This document shows positions 8,997 to 18,129 of a DNA stretch of 64,000 nt, piece by piece. The stretch comes from Halalkalibacter oceani (GTDB taxonomy: Bacteria > Bacillota > Bacilli > Bacillales > Bacillaceae_D), in assembly GCF_040544555.1 (NCBI RefSeq), contig NZ_JBEPKD010000021.1, forward strand, positions 1 to 64,000, given 5' to 3'. Position 1 is the first letter of the stretch. Every line of letters begins with the position of its first letter. The notes below the pieces were generated by a model. The model worked only from the letters and a program-made list of their open reading frames with translations, was not told the origin of the DNA and did not search any database. The position numbers and the translations under genes were made by a program.

Positions 8997-9045
8997 AGCC
9001 TAAAACAAAAGGGTGATAGTTCCCTTTTGTTTTAGGCTATTTTAA
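8997..9045 (+). terminator. Intrinsic terminator after csbA
   Basis: Perfect 15-bp stem CCTAAAACAAAAGGG / CCCTTTTGTTTTAGG, 8-base loop, followed by CTATTTTAA. It has the CAAAAGG/CCTTTTG core seen in several hairpins of this window. Confidence 0.8.
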
Positions 9046-9116
9046 TAGGTAAGAATGTTACGCGGATGGCGTAAAGACTCCTCGCTTCATGGCTTCACCC
9101 GCCACCCACTCATAAT

Positions 9117-9159
9117 GAAGCTGCAGAAAAAGTATGATTTTCACTTTTTCAGCAGCTTC
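9117..9159. repeat. Long imperfect palindrome before uvrB
   Basis: A 17-base arm starting GAAGCTGC pairs with a second arm ending GCAGCTTC at 16 of 17 positions around a 9-base loop. It is not followed by a proper T run, so it is a hairpin of unknown use between the csbA terminator and the uvrB promoter. Confidence 0.6.
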
Positions 9160-9185
9160 TATTTGAAAATCCTGACAAAAAAATA

Positions 9186-9199
9186 AGCACATTCGTTCG
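9186..9199. promoter_or_regulatory. Possible degenerate LexA (SOS) box of uvrBA
   Basis: AGCACATTCGTTCG matches the Bacillus consensus CGAAC-N4-GTTCG at 8 of 10 fixed positions. uvrBA is an SOS operon in B. subtilis. The site lies upstream of the predicted promoter rather than over it, and the left half is poor. Confidence 0.3.
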
Positions 9200-9205
9200 C
9201 TTTGT

Positions 9206-9236
9206 TTGTGTTTTTTTAAAGTGGCTATGGTATAAT
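9206..9236 (+). promoter_or_regulatory. Promoter of uvrBA (extended -10)
   Basis: TGG-TATAAT at 9228-9236 is an ideal extended -10 element; the -35 (TTGTGT, 9206-9211) is weak with a 19-base spacer. The leader to uvrB is about 120 bases. Confidence 0.6.
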
Positions 9237-9363
9237 TATGTTTGTTCTCATAGAGGAATCTGTTTTCTTTTAAGAGGAAAAGGAAAGGAAAATAACGATA
9301 TTGTTTAAAGATTCGGCAACAGTGCTATGCTGAGAAGATAGAGATTCGGAGGAGGTTATATCG

Positions 9364-11346
9364 TTGGAGCGATCGTTTGAACTTGTGTCCCCGTATGAGC
9401 CGCAGGGTGATCAGCCCCGGGCGATTGCGGAAATCGTTGAAGGGCTGCAAAGAGGCGAAAGGCATCAAACTTTACTCGGTGCGACGGGGACAGGGAAGAC
9501 GTTTACGATGTCGAATGTGATCCAGGCAGTGAATAAACCAACGCTTGTGATGGCTCATAATAAAACACTTGCCGGGCAGCTTTACAGTGAGTTTAAAGAA
9601 TTCTTCCCGAATAATGCAGTTGAATACTTTGTCAGTTATTACGATTACTATCAGCCGGAGGCCTATGTGCCAAGCTCTGATACGTTTATAGAAAAGGATG
9701 CCAGCATCAATGATGAAATTGATAAGCTGCGTCACTCGGCGACAAGCGCCTTATTTGAGCGGAGAGATGTGATTATTATCGCCAGTGTCTCGTGCATTTA
9801 CGGGTTAGGGTCGCCGGAAGAATATCGTGATCTCGTCGTCTCTCTCCGCGTCGGAATGGAGATGGACCGCAATGAGCTTTTGCGTAATCTCGTCGATATC
9901 CAATATGATCGAAATGACATCAACTTCGTCCGCGGAACTTTCCGCGTTCGCGGCGATGTTGTTGAGATCTTTCCCGCCTCTCGCGATGAACAGTGCATCC
10001 GGGTCGAGTTTTTTGGTGATGAAATTGACCGGATGACCGAAGTCGATGCTCTGACGGGCGAGATTAAGGGAGAGCGTAATCATGTCGCGATTTTCCCGGC
10101 TTCCCACTTCGTTACGCGGGAAGAAAAGCTGAAAAAAGCAATCGCCAATATCGAAGTCGAGCTGGAGGAAAGACTGAAGGAGCTGAAGGACCAAGGGAAG
10201 CTGTTGGAGGCACAGCGGCTTGAACAGCGTACGCGCTATGATCTTGAGATGATGAGTGAAATGGGTTTTTGCTCAGGGATTGAGAATTACTCCCGCCATC
10301 TTACATTGCGTGAAGCCGGTGCAACGCCGTACACGTTGCTCGATTTCTTTCCTGACGACTTTCTCCTTATCGCCGACGAGTCTCATGTCACCTTGCCACA
10401 GGTGCGCGGGATGTTTAACGGAGACAGGGCGAGGAAACAGGTTTTAGTCGATCACGGCTTCCGTCTGCCTTCCGCCCTGGATAATCGTCCGCTCCGGTTT
10501 GAAGAGTTTGAAGCGAAAGTCCATCAGGCTGTTTATGTCTCGGCGACTCCGGGTCCTTACGAGCTGGAGCATACACCGAAAATGGTCGAGCAGATCATCC
10601 GGCCGACAGGATTGCTTGATCCGACGATTGATGTCAGACCGATCGAAGGACAAATAGATGATTTGATTGAGGAAATTCACTTGCGCACAGCGCGTAATGA
10701 ACGGGTGCTTGTGACAACGTTAACAAAGAAAATGTCGGAAGACTTAACCGATTATTTGAAAGAAATCGGCATCCGGGTCCGCTATCTTCACTCGGAAGTG
10801 AAGACGCTTGAGCGGATTGAAATTATTCGTCAGCTCCGGCTCGGCTCGTTTGACGTGCTGGTCGGAATTAACCTGTTGCGGGAAGGGCTTGATATTCCTG
10901 AAGTATCGCTCGTCGCGATTCTTGACGCGGACAAGGAAGGCTTTCTCCGGGCCGAGCGTTCCCTCATTCAAACGATTGGACGGGCGGCGCGAAATGAAAA
11001 CGGTCATGTCATCATGTATGCCGATAAAATCACGAATTCGATGCGGATTGCCATCGATGAGACGGCGAGACGCCGGACCATTCAGGAAGAGCATAATCGC
11101 AAGCACGGCATTACGCCGAAAACGATTCAGAAGAGCATCCCGGATGTGATTCAGGCGACAATGGTCGCGGAGGATGCAGAAGCAAAAAGCTATGGCGCAC
11201 CAGCTGCAGCCTCATTAAGCAAAAAAGACAGAAAAGCAATGATCGAACGAATGGAACAGGAAATGAAAGAAGCAGCGCGTAATCTTAATTTTGAACGGGC
11301 GGCTGAGCTTCGTGACCTTGTTCTTGAATTGAAAGCGGAAGGGTGA
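9364..11346 (+). CDS. uvrB: Excinuclease ABC subunit B
   Basis: Damage-verifying helicase of nucleotide excision repair; it is loaded by UvrA and recruits UvrC for dual incision. 660 aa against about 661 in B. subtilis. Visible: Walker A GATGTGKT (about 39-46), the beta-hairpin region YYDYYQPEAYVP, DEAD-like DESH, helicase motif VI (QTIGRAARN) and the C-terminal UVR domain (MERMEQEMKEAARNLNFE) that binds UvrC. TTG at 9364 is chosen because AGGAGG lies 8 bases upstream. It overlaps or abuts uvrA, forming the usual uvrBA operon; a possible SOS box lies upstream. Confidence 0.97.
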   Translation: MERSFELVSPYEPQGDQPRAIAEIVEGLQRGERHQTLLGATGTGKTFTMSNVIQAVNKPTLVMAHNKTLAGQLYSEFKEFFPNNAVEYFVSYYDYYQPEAYVPSSDTFIEKDASINDEIDKLRHSATSALFERRDVIIIASVSCIYGLGSPEEYRDLVVSLRVGMEMDRNELLRNLVDIQYDRNDINFVRGTFRVRGDVVEIFPASRDEQCIRVEFFGDEIDRMTEVDALTGEIKGERNHVAIFPASHFVTREEKLKKAIANIEVELEERLKELKDQGKLLEAQRLEQRTRYDLEMMSEMGFCSGIENYSRHLTLREAGATPYTLLDFFPDDFLLIADESHVTLPQVRGMFNGDRARKQVLVDHGFRLPSALDNRPLRFEEFEAKVHQAVYVSATPGPYELEHTPKMVEQIIRPTGLLDPTIDVRPIEGQIDDLIEEIHLRTARNERVLVTTLTKKMSEDLTDYLKEIGIRVRYLHSEVKTLERIEIIRQLRLGSFDVLVGINLLREGLDIPEVSLVAILDADKEGFLRAERSLIQTIGRAARNENGHVIMYADKITNSMRIAIDETARRRTIQEEHNRKHGITPKTIQKSIPDVIQATMVAEDAEAKSYGAPAAASLSKKDRKAMIERMEQEMKEAARNLNFERAAELRDLVLELKAEG

Positions 11347-11351
11347 GGACC

Positions 11352-14228
11352 TTGGCATTAGAAAAGATCGTCGTAAAAGGAGCACGCTCTCATAATTTAA
11401 AAAACATTGATGTGACCATTCCGCGGGATAAACTTGTCGTATTGACAGGACTGTCGGGCTCAGGAAAGTCCTCTTTGGCTTTTGATACGATTTACGCCGA
11501 AGGGCAGAGACGGTATGTCGAGTCGCTCTCGGCGTACGCGCGCCAGTTTTTGGGCCAGATGGATAAGCCGGATGTCGATGCGATTGAAGGCTTGTCTCCG
11601 GCCATTTCGATTGACCAGAAAACAACAAGCCGCAACCCGCGTTCAACTGTTGGCACAGTGACGGAGATTTTTGATTATTTGCGTCTGCTGTATGCGCGGA
11701 TTGGGCGTCCGGTTTGTCCGAAGCACGGGATTGAGATTTCTTCGCAAACGATTCAGCAAATGGTTGATCGTCTGATTGAATACCCTGAACGGACGAAGAT
11801 GCAAATTCTCGCTCCGCTCGTGTCCGGCCGGAAAGGAACCCATGTCAAAGTGTTGGAGGAAATGAAGAAGCAGGGCTATGTCCGGGTCCGGGTTGACGGA
11901 GAAATGCGTGAGATTGCCGAAGATATTGAATTGGAAAAAAATAAAAAACACAGCATTGAAGTTGTCATTGACCGGATCGTGATTAAAGAAGGAATCGAAA
12001 CCCGGCTTGCTGACTCATTGGAGGCCGCCCTCGCTTTGGCTGATGGCCGGGTGCTCGTTGATGTGATTGATGACGAAGAACTGTTATTTAGTCAGCATCA
12101 CGCCTGCCCGGAATGCGGGTTTTCGATACCGGAGCTTCAACCGCGGATGTTTTCATTTAACAGCCCGTTTGGCGCTTGTCCTTCATGTGACGGACTTGGT
12201 GTGAAGCTGGAAGTTGATCCAGAGCTTGTTGTACCGGATCGGACTAAGACGTTGCGTGAGCATGCGATTGCCGCGTGGGAGCCGACAAGCTCGCAATATT
12301 ATCCACAGCTGCTTGCGGCGGTTGCCGAGCACTACGGGATTGACCTCGATACTCCGGTTGAGCAGATTCCCGAGGCGCAATTTGAAAAAATTTTATACGG
12401 CAGCGGCAAAGAGAAGATTTATTTCCGCTATGAAAATGAATTTGGACAAGTGCGTGAGAATATGATCGTTTTTGAAGGCGTGATTCCGAATATTGCCCGG
12501 CGCTATCACGAAACAAGCTCTGATTATATTCGCGAGCTGATGGAAGCCTATATGACGCAGAAACACTGTCCGACTTGTAAAGGGTATCGTTTAAAGCGCG
12601 AAGCTTTGGCAGTGTTTATCGGCGGGAAGCATATCGGCCAAGTCTCTTCGCTCTCTGTAAAGGATGCGATGCGCTTCTTCGAGAGCCTGGAGCTGACTGA
12701 AAAAGAAACGGCAATTGCCCGTCTTATTTTAAAGGAAATTAATGACCGGCTTGGCTTTCTCGTGAATGTCGGTCTTGATTATTTGTCTCTCGGACGGGCG
12801 GCGGGAACATTATCAGGCGGCGAAGCGCAACGGATCCGCCTCGCGACGCAAATCGGTTCCTCTTTAATGGGTGTGCTTTATATTCTTGATGAGCCGTCCA
12901 TCGGCTTGCACCAGCGTGATAATGACCGCCTAATTAAAACGCTTGAGCATATGCGTGACCTTGGCAATACGCTGATCGTCGTCGAGCATGATGAAGATAC
13001 GATGATGGCCGCCGATTATATTATTGACATTGGGCCGGGAGCCGGGATTCACGGCGGTTACATTACAGCCGCAGGAACGCCGGCTGAAATTCAGGAAAAT
13101 GATCAGTCATTAACGGGACAATATTTGTCGGGGAAGAAATTCATTCCCGTTCCAGCTTCACGCCGACCGTCGAATGGCCGGAGCTTCACGGTGAAAAAAG
13201 CAAGTGCAAACAATTTGCAAAATGTAACGGTCTCTTTTCCCCTTGGTCAGTTTATCGCCGTTACCGGTGTTTCCGGCTCGGGCAAGAGCACGTTAATTAA
13301 TGAGATTGTCTATAAATCGTTGGCGCAAAAGCTGCACCGTGCGAAGGATAAGCCTGGTGAGCACAAGGAGATTGTCGACCTTGAGGAAATCGACAAGGTG
13401 ATTGATATTGACCAGTCGCCGATCGGACGGACGCCGCGCTCCAATCCGGCGACGTATACAAGCGTATTTGACGATATTCGCGATGTGTTCGCGATGACGA
13501 ACGAAGCGAAGGTACGGGGCTACAAAAAGGGCCGCTTCAGTTTCAATGTGAAAGGTGGCCGCTGTGAAGCGTGCCGCGGCGACGGGATTATTAAAATCGA
13601 AATGCACTTTTTACCGGATGTCTATGTTCCTTGTGAAGTATGCGGCGGCAAACGCTATAATCGCGAAACATTGGAAATCAAGTATAAAGGAAAAACGATT
13701 GCCGATGTCCTGGAAATGACCGTCGAGGAGGCCGTCGAGTTTTTCGCCAACATTCCGAAGATCAAGCGTAAAATCCAGACGCTCGTCGATGTCGGACTTG
13801 GCTACGTCCGCCTTGGTCAGCCGGCGACGACGCTCTCCGGCGGGGAAGCCCAGCGGGTTAAACTCGCTTCCCAGCTTCATAAGCGGGCGACGGGACGGAC
13901 GATTTATATTCTCGATGAGCCGACGACGGGACTGCACGTCGATGATATTGACCGGCTGTTGAAGGTGTTGCAGCGTCTCGTGGATAACGGCGATACGGTG
14001 CTTGTGATTGAGCACAATCTGGATGTGATTAAAACGGTTGATCATATCATCGACCTCGGACCGGAAGGCGGCGATAAAGGAGGACAAATTGTCGCTGAGG
14101 GGACACCGGAACAGGTGGCTGAGGTCAAGGGTTCTTATACAGGGCGCTATTTGAAGCCGATTCTTGAACGTGACCGCGCAAGAATGGAAGAGCGGATAAA
14201 AGAAAAGGAATTACAGAGTCAACAGTAG
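11352..14228 (+). CDS. uvrA: Excinuclease ABC subunit A
   Basis: ATP-dependent lesion scanner of nucleotide excision repair. Two ABC ATPase halves: Walker A GLSGSGKSS near residue 35 and GVSGSGKST near 640, each with an LSGGEAQR signature; zinc-binding cysteine clusters CPECGF..CPSCDG and CEACRGDG..CEVCGG. TTG 11352 is preferred because MALEKIVVKGAR aligns with the usual N-terminus and leaves 958 aa; GTG 11343, overlapping the uvrB stop, would add three residues. Translation is probably coupled to uvrB. No clear terminator follows before yvlB. Confidence 0.97.
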   Translation: MALEKIVVKGARSHNLKNIDVTIPRDKLVVLTGLSGSGKSSLAFDTIYAEGQRRYVESLSAYARQFLGQMDKPDVDAIEGLSPAISIDQKTTSRNPRSTVGTVTEIFDYLRLLYARIGRPVCPKHGIEISSQTIQQMVDRLIEYPERTKMQILAPLVSGRKGTHVKVLEEMKKQGYVRVRVDGEMREIAEDIELEKNKKHSIEVVIDRIVIKEGIETRLADSLEAALALADGRVLVDVIDDEELLFSQHHACPECGFSIPELQPRMFSFNSPFGACPSCDGLGVKLEVDPELVVPDRTKTLREHAIAAWEPTSSQYYPQLLAAVAEHYGIDLDTPVEQIPEAQFEKILYGSGKEKIYFRYENEFGQVRENMIVFEGVIPNIARRYHETSSDYIRELMEAYMTQKHCPTCKGYRLKREALAVFIGGKHIGQVSSLSVKDAMRFFESLELTEKETAIARLILKEINDRLGFLVNVGLDYLSLGRAAGTLSGGEAQRIRLATQIGSSLMGVLYILDEPSIGLHQRDNDRLIKTLEHMRDLGNTLIVVEHDEDTMMAADYIIDIGPGAGIHGGYITAAGTPAEIQENDQSLTGQYLSGKKFIPVPASRRPSNGRSFTVKKASANNLQNVTVSFPLGQFIAVTGVSGSGKSTLINEIVYKSLAQKLHRAKDKPGEHKEIVDLEEIDKVIDIDQSPIGRTPRSNPATYTSVFDDIRDVFAMTNEAKVRGYKKGRFSFNVKGGRCEACRGDGIIKIEMHFLPDVYVPCEVCGGKRYNRETLEIKYKGKTIADVLEMTVEEAVEFFANIPKIKRKIQTLVDVGLGYVRLGQPATTLSGGEAQRVKLASQLHKRATGRTIYILDEPTTGLHVDDIDRLLKVLQRLVDNGDTVLVIEHNLDVIKTVDHIIDLGPEGGDKGGQIVAEGTPEQVAEVKGSYTGRYLKPILERDRARMEERIKEKELQSQQ

Positions 14229-14323
14229 TATAAACTAGAGTGACTTGTAAGAAGTTGTTTTTGATGGCTGCCAGACGGGTATGTCGAACAATGAAGAAAC
14301 TATGTAAAGTTTTGCCCGGTTGT

Positions 14324-14352
14324 TGAAACCTGTTGCCTTTTTCGTCCGTATA
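14324..14352 (+). promoter_or_regulatory. Sigma-W-type ECF promoter of yvlBCD
   Basis: TGAAAC (14324-14329), 17 bases, CGTATA (14347-14352). This matches the B. subtilis sigma-W pattern, and the yvl operon is a known sigma-W target there. The fit between motif and target supports the call, though only one site was seen. Confidence 0.6.
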
Positions 14353-14417
14353 ACAATGGTAGAGTGGGATGTTACTGATAGCTGTCTGATTTCACCAATT
14401 AAGGAGTGAGTCGAATC

Positions 14418-15509
14418 ATGGAAGAACGTAAAATGATTTTGAAAATGATTGAGGATGGAAAGATTACAGCAGAAGAAGGTCTCAAGCTGTTGGAAGCCAT
14501 TGATAAGGGAGAGAAGGAGCAGCAGGAGACGGGTGTCTCCACGAAAGTGAACTGGGATGAAGGAGAGAGCTACCGGAAGCGGGCCCGTCAGACGACGACT
14601 TCTGCCGCCAATATGTTCACTTCCTTTATCGAAAGCACGATTCAGAAGATTAAGGATGTTGATCTGGACTTCAACTTTGGGCCGGCGATTGAGATTGACC
14701 ACATTTTTCAGCATCGCGAAAGCTCGCCGACAGCGCTCGATATTTCGCTGGAGAACGGTTCATTGTCTTTCCAGCCATGGGATGAACCCGATGTGCGGAT
14801 TGAGTGCCAGGCAAAGGTTTACCGGGTGAAGGACAGCGAAGAGGCACGACGCTTTTTCTTACAGCAGTCAACGTTCCGGGTGAATGAAAATAAGCTGATG
14901 TTCCATACGAAAACAAAATCGATGAAGGTGCAGGCGACTGTCTATGTGCCGCGGACAACCTTCGACCATATTAAGCTGTATACGTTTAACGGTCAAATAA
15001 ATGGAAAGGGAATCGACGCTGACACATTGGATGTCAATGCGATGAATGGCGCGATTTCCTTTGAACAGGTCCAGGCGAAAAAGGTGATCGCCGAAACGGT
15101 TAATGGGGCAATTGAATATAAGGATACGACGATTGATGTCATTGATGTAAAAACAATTAACGGAGGCATCACCTTAGCCGGTACGATTCAAGATCTCGAC
15201 GCGGAAACCGTCAACGGCTCGATCACGTATGAAATGGCAGGGCTGACTGAATCAGGCTACGCGGATTTGAAGGCGACGACCGGCAGCGTTCATTTGTTCG
15301 TGCCGAAGAAGCTTCGGGTCGAAGGAAAGCTAAAAACGAATGTTGGCAGCTTCGCCGTTGGGCTTGCAGACTATGAAGTGCTGGAGGAGAAAAAAGAGTT
15401 TGCCCAGAAAACATTAAGCTTTATCGGCAATCAGGACTCTTCTCCGCGTGTCAAAATCAATGCGCTGACAAATACAGGATCCATTCATGTGAAGGATTTA
15501 TACGAATGA
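14418..15509 (+). CDS. yvlB: DUF4097 envelope-stress protein YvlB
   Basis: 363-aa protein, no signal peptide. The N-terminal segment (ILKMIEDGKITAEEGLKLLEAI) is the short helical domain found in YvlB and LiaX; the C-terminal two thirds is a DUF4097 beta-helix-like domain with repeating DVNAMNGAISFEQ / AETVNGSITYE units. LiaX of enterococci, related in architecture, senses cell-envelope attack; the role of YvlB is less clear. ATG 14418 is chosen because AAGGAG (14401-14406) lies 11 bases upstream. First gene of yvlB-yvlC-yvlD behind a sigma-W-type promoter. Confidence 0.82.
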   Translation: MEERKMILKMIEDGKITAEEGLKLLEAIDKGEKEQQETGVSTKVNWDEGESYRKRARQTTTSAANMFTSFIESTIQKIKDVDLDFNFGPAIEIDHIFQHRESSPTALDISLENGSLSFQPWDEPDVRIECQAKVYRVKDSEEARRFFLQQSTFRVNENKLMFHTKTKSMKVQATVYVPRTTFDHIKLYTFNGQINGKGIDADTLDVNAMNGAISFEQVQAKKVIAETVNGAIEYKDTTIDVIDVKTINGGITLAGTIQDLDAETVNGSITYEMAGLTESGYADLKATTGSVHLFVPKKLRVEGKLKTNVGSFAVGLADYEVLEEKKEFAQKTLSFIGNQDSSPRVKINALTNTGSIHVKDLYE

Positions 15510-15519
15510 GGTGAGGAAA

Positions 15520-15726
15520 GTGAAGAAGCGACTTTATCGATCGCAGTACGACCGGAAAATTGCCGGTGTCTGCGGGGGATTGGCGGAATATTTCTCGATT
15601 GACGCGACGATTATCCGGCTGATCGCTGTGTTTTTATTAATTGTGACGGTTGGTTTTCCAATGGTGATCGGCTATGTGATTGCCGCCGCGATCATCCCGA
15701 ATGACGAGGACGTGAATCAGGCGTGA
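15520..15726 (+). CDS. yvlC: PspC-domain membrane protein YvlC
   Basis: 68 aa. Starts KKRLYRSQYDRKIAGVCGGLAEYF, the PspC signature, followed by one or two hydrophobic segments (LIAVFLLIVTVGFPMVIGYVI in outline) and an acidic tail. PspC proteins take part in membrane-stress responses. GTG 15520 is preferred because GAGGTGAGG lies directly upstream; GTG 15511 would add three residues. It overlaps yvlD by 4 bases. Confidence 0.82.
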   Translation: MKKRLYRSQYDRKIAGVCGGLAEYFSIDATIIRLIAVFLLIVTVGFPMVIGYVIAAAIIPNDEDVNQA

Positions 15727-16067
15727 GGTGGTTAGCCGGTCTGTTACTCAATGCTGTTATTTTAATTGGGATCTCCTATCTGTTCGACGGCTTTGAGCTT
15801 TCCGGTTTTACAGCAGCGATTATCGCCAGTTTTCTCTTGTCAATTGTTAATGCGATTGTCAAGCCGATCCTCATTGTGCTTACGCTGCCGATTACGATTT
15901 TGACACTCGGTTTGTTTTTATTCGTAATCAGCGCATTCACCTTGTTGTTAACCGCTGCTTTGATGGGCGATGCCTTTACGGTTAGCGGCTTGGGGACGGC
16001 TATTATAGCGGCTGTTCTGATCGCGTTAATCCAGTCATTCGTCGTGAAGCCGATCCAAAAAGGATAG
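15723..16067 (+). CDS. yvlD: Phage-holin-family-4 membrane protein YvlD
   Basis: 114-aa protein with four hydrophobic segments and almost no soluble part, typical of the YvlD / 4-TM superfamily holin family. It starts with GTG inside the yvlC stop (GTGA). Its conserved place after yvlB-yvlC suggests a joint role in envelope-stress defence; the biochemical function is unknown. Confidence 0.82.
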   Translation: MRWLAGLLLNAVILIGISYLFDGFELSGFTAAIIASFLLSIVNAIVKPILIVLTLPITILTLGLFLFVISAFTLLLTAALMGDAFTVSGLGTAIIAAVLIALIQSFVVKPIQKG

Positions 16068-16130
16068 GGACGACAACGTGGCAGCTCACCTATTCCTGCT
16101 TTCCGTTTCAGCTTACATGCCAAGTTGAAG

Positions 16131-16180
16131 GCCTGGGCCAAAAGGGACAACGAACCTTTTGGTCCAGGCTCTTTGCTTTT
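16131..16180 (+). terminator. Terminator after yvlD
   Basis: GCCTGGGCCAAAAGG pairs with CCTTTTGGTCCAGGC (one G-U), 9-base loop, then a T-rich tail. Shares the CAAAAGG/CCTTTTG core. Confidence 0.8.
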
Positions 16181-16286
16181 TAGACCAATGGACTTTTCGG
16201 ATTTCTGTCAGGTTTTGTGCTAATATATAGGATGTATAAGATAGGAAAACGGTTAGGAAGCTTACGTGAAAGCGAGGGAACTAGCA

Positions 16287-17225
16287 GTGGATAAGGTAAC
16301 CGCAAATAATTTACTGGAGGATTTTCAATTCGAGCTTTTAGCTGGTGAAGAAGGGATTTATCGCCCGATTACGACGAGCGATATTTCACGGCCGGGAATT
16401 GAGATGGCCGGGTACTTCACCTACTATCCGGCAAGACGTCTTCAATTGCTTGGACGGACGGAGCTTGGCTTCTTTAAGCAGTTGAGCGATCAAGAAAAAG
16501 AGAACCGGATGGAAAAGCTCTGTACATATGACACACCGGGGATTGTCATTTCCCGTGATTTGGAAGCGCCGAAAGAGCTGCTCCAGGCAGCCGAGGAGTT
16601 TGGTGTGCCGATTTTGCGTTCCAGCATGCCGACAACGCGATTAAGTAGTATTATTACAACCTATCTTGAAAGTAAGCTGGCGCCGATGACGGCGGTTCAC
16701 GGTGTGTTAGTCGATATTTATGGAATCGGCGTCCTGATTACTGGAAATAGCGGCGTCGGAAAAAGCGAAACCGCCCTTGATTTAGTCAGAAGGGGGCATC
16801 GTCTCGTCGCTGATGATTCAGTCGAGATTCGCCAGGAGAATGAAGGGACATTGGTCGGGCGTTCTCCGGATTTGATCAAGCATTTGCTTGAAATTAGAGG
16901 ACTCGGTATTATTAATGTCATGACGTTGTTCGGCGCAGGGGCGGTACGGCCTTATAAGCGGATCACCCTCTGTATTCATCTCGAGCTGTGGGATCAGAAC
17001 AAAGCCTATGACCGCTTGGGGCTTGAAGAAGAAAAAATGAGGATTATCGATACTGAAGTGACGAAGCTGACGGTGCCTGTCCGTCCTGGACGAAACTTAG
17101 CCGTTATTATTGAAGTCGCGGCGATGAATTTCCGTTTGAAGCGGCTTGGCTTTGATGCGGCACAGGAGTTTTCCGAACGGTTAACGGGCGTTATTGAGGC
17201 CGGCGATCATGATGAATTTAAATAA
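16287..17225 (+). CDS. hprK: HPr kinase/phosphorylase
   Basis: Bifunctional enzyme that phosphorylates HPr and Crh on Ser46 using ATP or PPi and reverses this with phosphate, releasing PPi; the sensor of Gram-positive carbon catabolite repression. 312 aa. Visible: N-terminal domain (GIYRPITTSDISRPGIEMAGYF), Walker A GNSGVGKS near 153-160, and the HprK signature EIRGLGIINVMTLFG. GTG 16287 is chosen since GAGGG lies about 8 bases upstream and the N-terminus then aligns with B. subtilis HprK; GTG 16266 would add seven residues. Its substrate gene crh lies 20 kb away in this window. Followed by lgt after 14 bases. Confidence 0.95.
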   Translation: MDKVTANNLLEDFQFELLAGEEGIYRPITTSDISRPGIEMAGYFTYYPARRLQLLGRTELGFFKQLSDQEKENRMEKLCTYDTPGIVISRDLEAPKELLQAAEEFGVPILRSSMPTTRLSSIITTYLESKLAPMTAVHGVLVDIYGIGVLITGNSGVGKSETALDLVRRGHRLVADDSVEIRQENEGTLVGRSPDLIKHLLEIRGLGIINVMTLFGAGAVRPYKRITLCIHLELWDQNKAYDRLGLEEEKMRIIDTEVTKLTVPVRPGRNLAVIIEVAAMNFRLKRLGFDAAQEFSERLTGVIEAGDHDEFK

Positions 17226-17239
17226 AATGAGGTGGCAAG

Positions 17240-18100
17240 ATGGAGGAAACAATTGAACCATTAAGTAGGATTTTTCTTGAATTAGGTCCGATTCGGATTT
17301 ACTGGTACGGGGTGATTATCGGTGTCGGCGTCCTGCTTGGCTATTTACTGGCAGCGAGGGAATCCGTTAAGCGGGGAATGCCGAAGGAAACATTCGCCGA
17401 TCTGCTTCTTTATGCGATTCCGATTTCGATTATTTCGGCCCGGATTTATTATGTCATCTTCCGCTGGGAGCAGTTTGCCGACGATCCGATTCGCGTTTTC
17501 TATATATGGGAAGGCGGAATTGCGATTCACGGAGCGCTGATCGGCGGGGTGCTGACAGCTTATTTCTTCACAAAAAAACACAACCTCTCCTTTTGGCAGC
17601 TCGCTGATGTTGCGGCACCTAGCATTCTGCTCGGGCAGGCCATTGGCCGCTGGGGGAACTTTATGAACCAGGAGGTGTACGGCGGCCCCGTCACGAGAGA
17701 ATTTCTTGAAGGCCTGCTGTTGCCGGAGTTTATTATTAATCAAATGTATATTGATGGTACTTATTATCATCCAACCTTTCTTTATGAATCATTGTGGAGT
17801 CTGGCGGGCGTTGTCCTGCTTTTATATTTACGGCGTCTCAACCTGCTTCAAGGGGAAATCTTTTTCACGTACGTCATCTGGTATTCAGTCGGCCGCTTTG
17901 TGATCGAAGGAATCCGGTTAGACTATTTGCTGATTGGCGGCGTGCTCAGAACCGCTCAGGTTATTTCGGTCGTCCTGATCGTCGGTGCGGTCATTCTTTG
18001 GATTTATCGCCGGAAACAGGCGGACACTCCGCGCTATCACGATCCGGCTCTTCCACCTAAGCAGCAGCGGAAAGGACGCTCAAAAAAGAAGAAGAAATAA
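17240..18100 (+). CDS. lgt: Prolipoprotein diacylglyceryl transferase
   Basis: Integral membrane enzyme that moves diacylglycerol from phosphatidylglycerol to the lipobox cysteine of preprolipoproteins. 286 aa with about seven hydrophobic segments and the Lgt signature GRWGNFMNQEVYGG (about 138-151). The C-terminal tail is unusually basic (KQQRKGRSKKKKK). Start ATG 17240 behind GAGGTGG. Second gene of the hprK operon. Its clients in this window include the lipoproteins at 37790 and 62941. Confidence 0.95.
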   Translation: MEETIEPLSRIFLELGPIRIYWYGVIIGVGVLLGYLLAARESVKRGMPKETFADLLLYAIPISIISARIYYVIFRWEQFADDPIRVFYIWEGGIAIHGALIGGVLTAYFFTKKHNLSFWQLADVAAPSILLGQAIGRWGNFMNQEVYGGPVTREFLEGLLLPEFIINQMYIDGTYYHPTFLYESLWSLAGVVLLLYLRRLNLLQGEIFFTYVIWYSVGRFVIEGIRLDYLLIGGVLRTAQVISVVLIVGAVILWIYRRKQADTPRYHDPALPPKQQRKGRSKKKKK

Positions 18101-18129
18101 CTGGAGAGAAAAGAGTGGAGGAGAGACAA

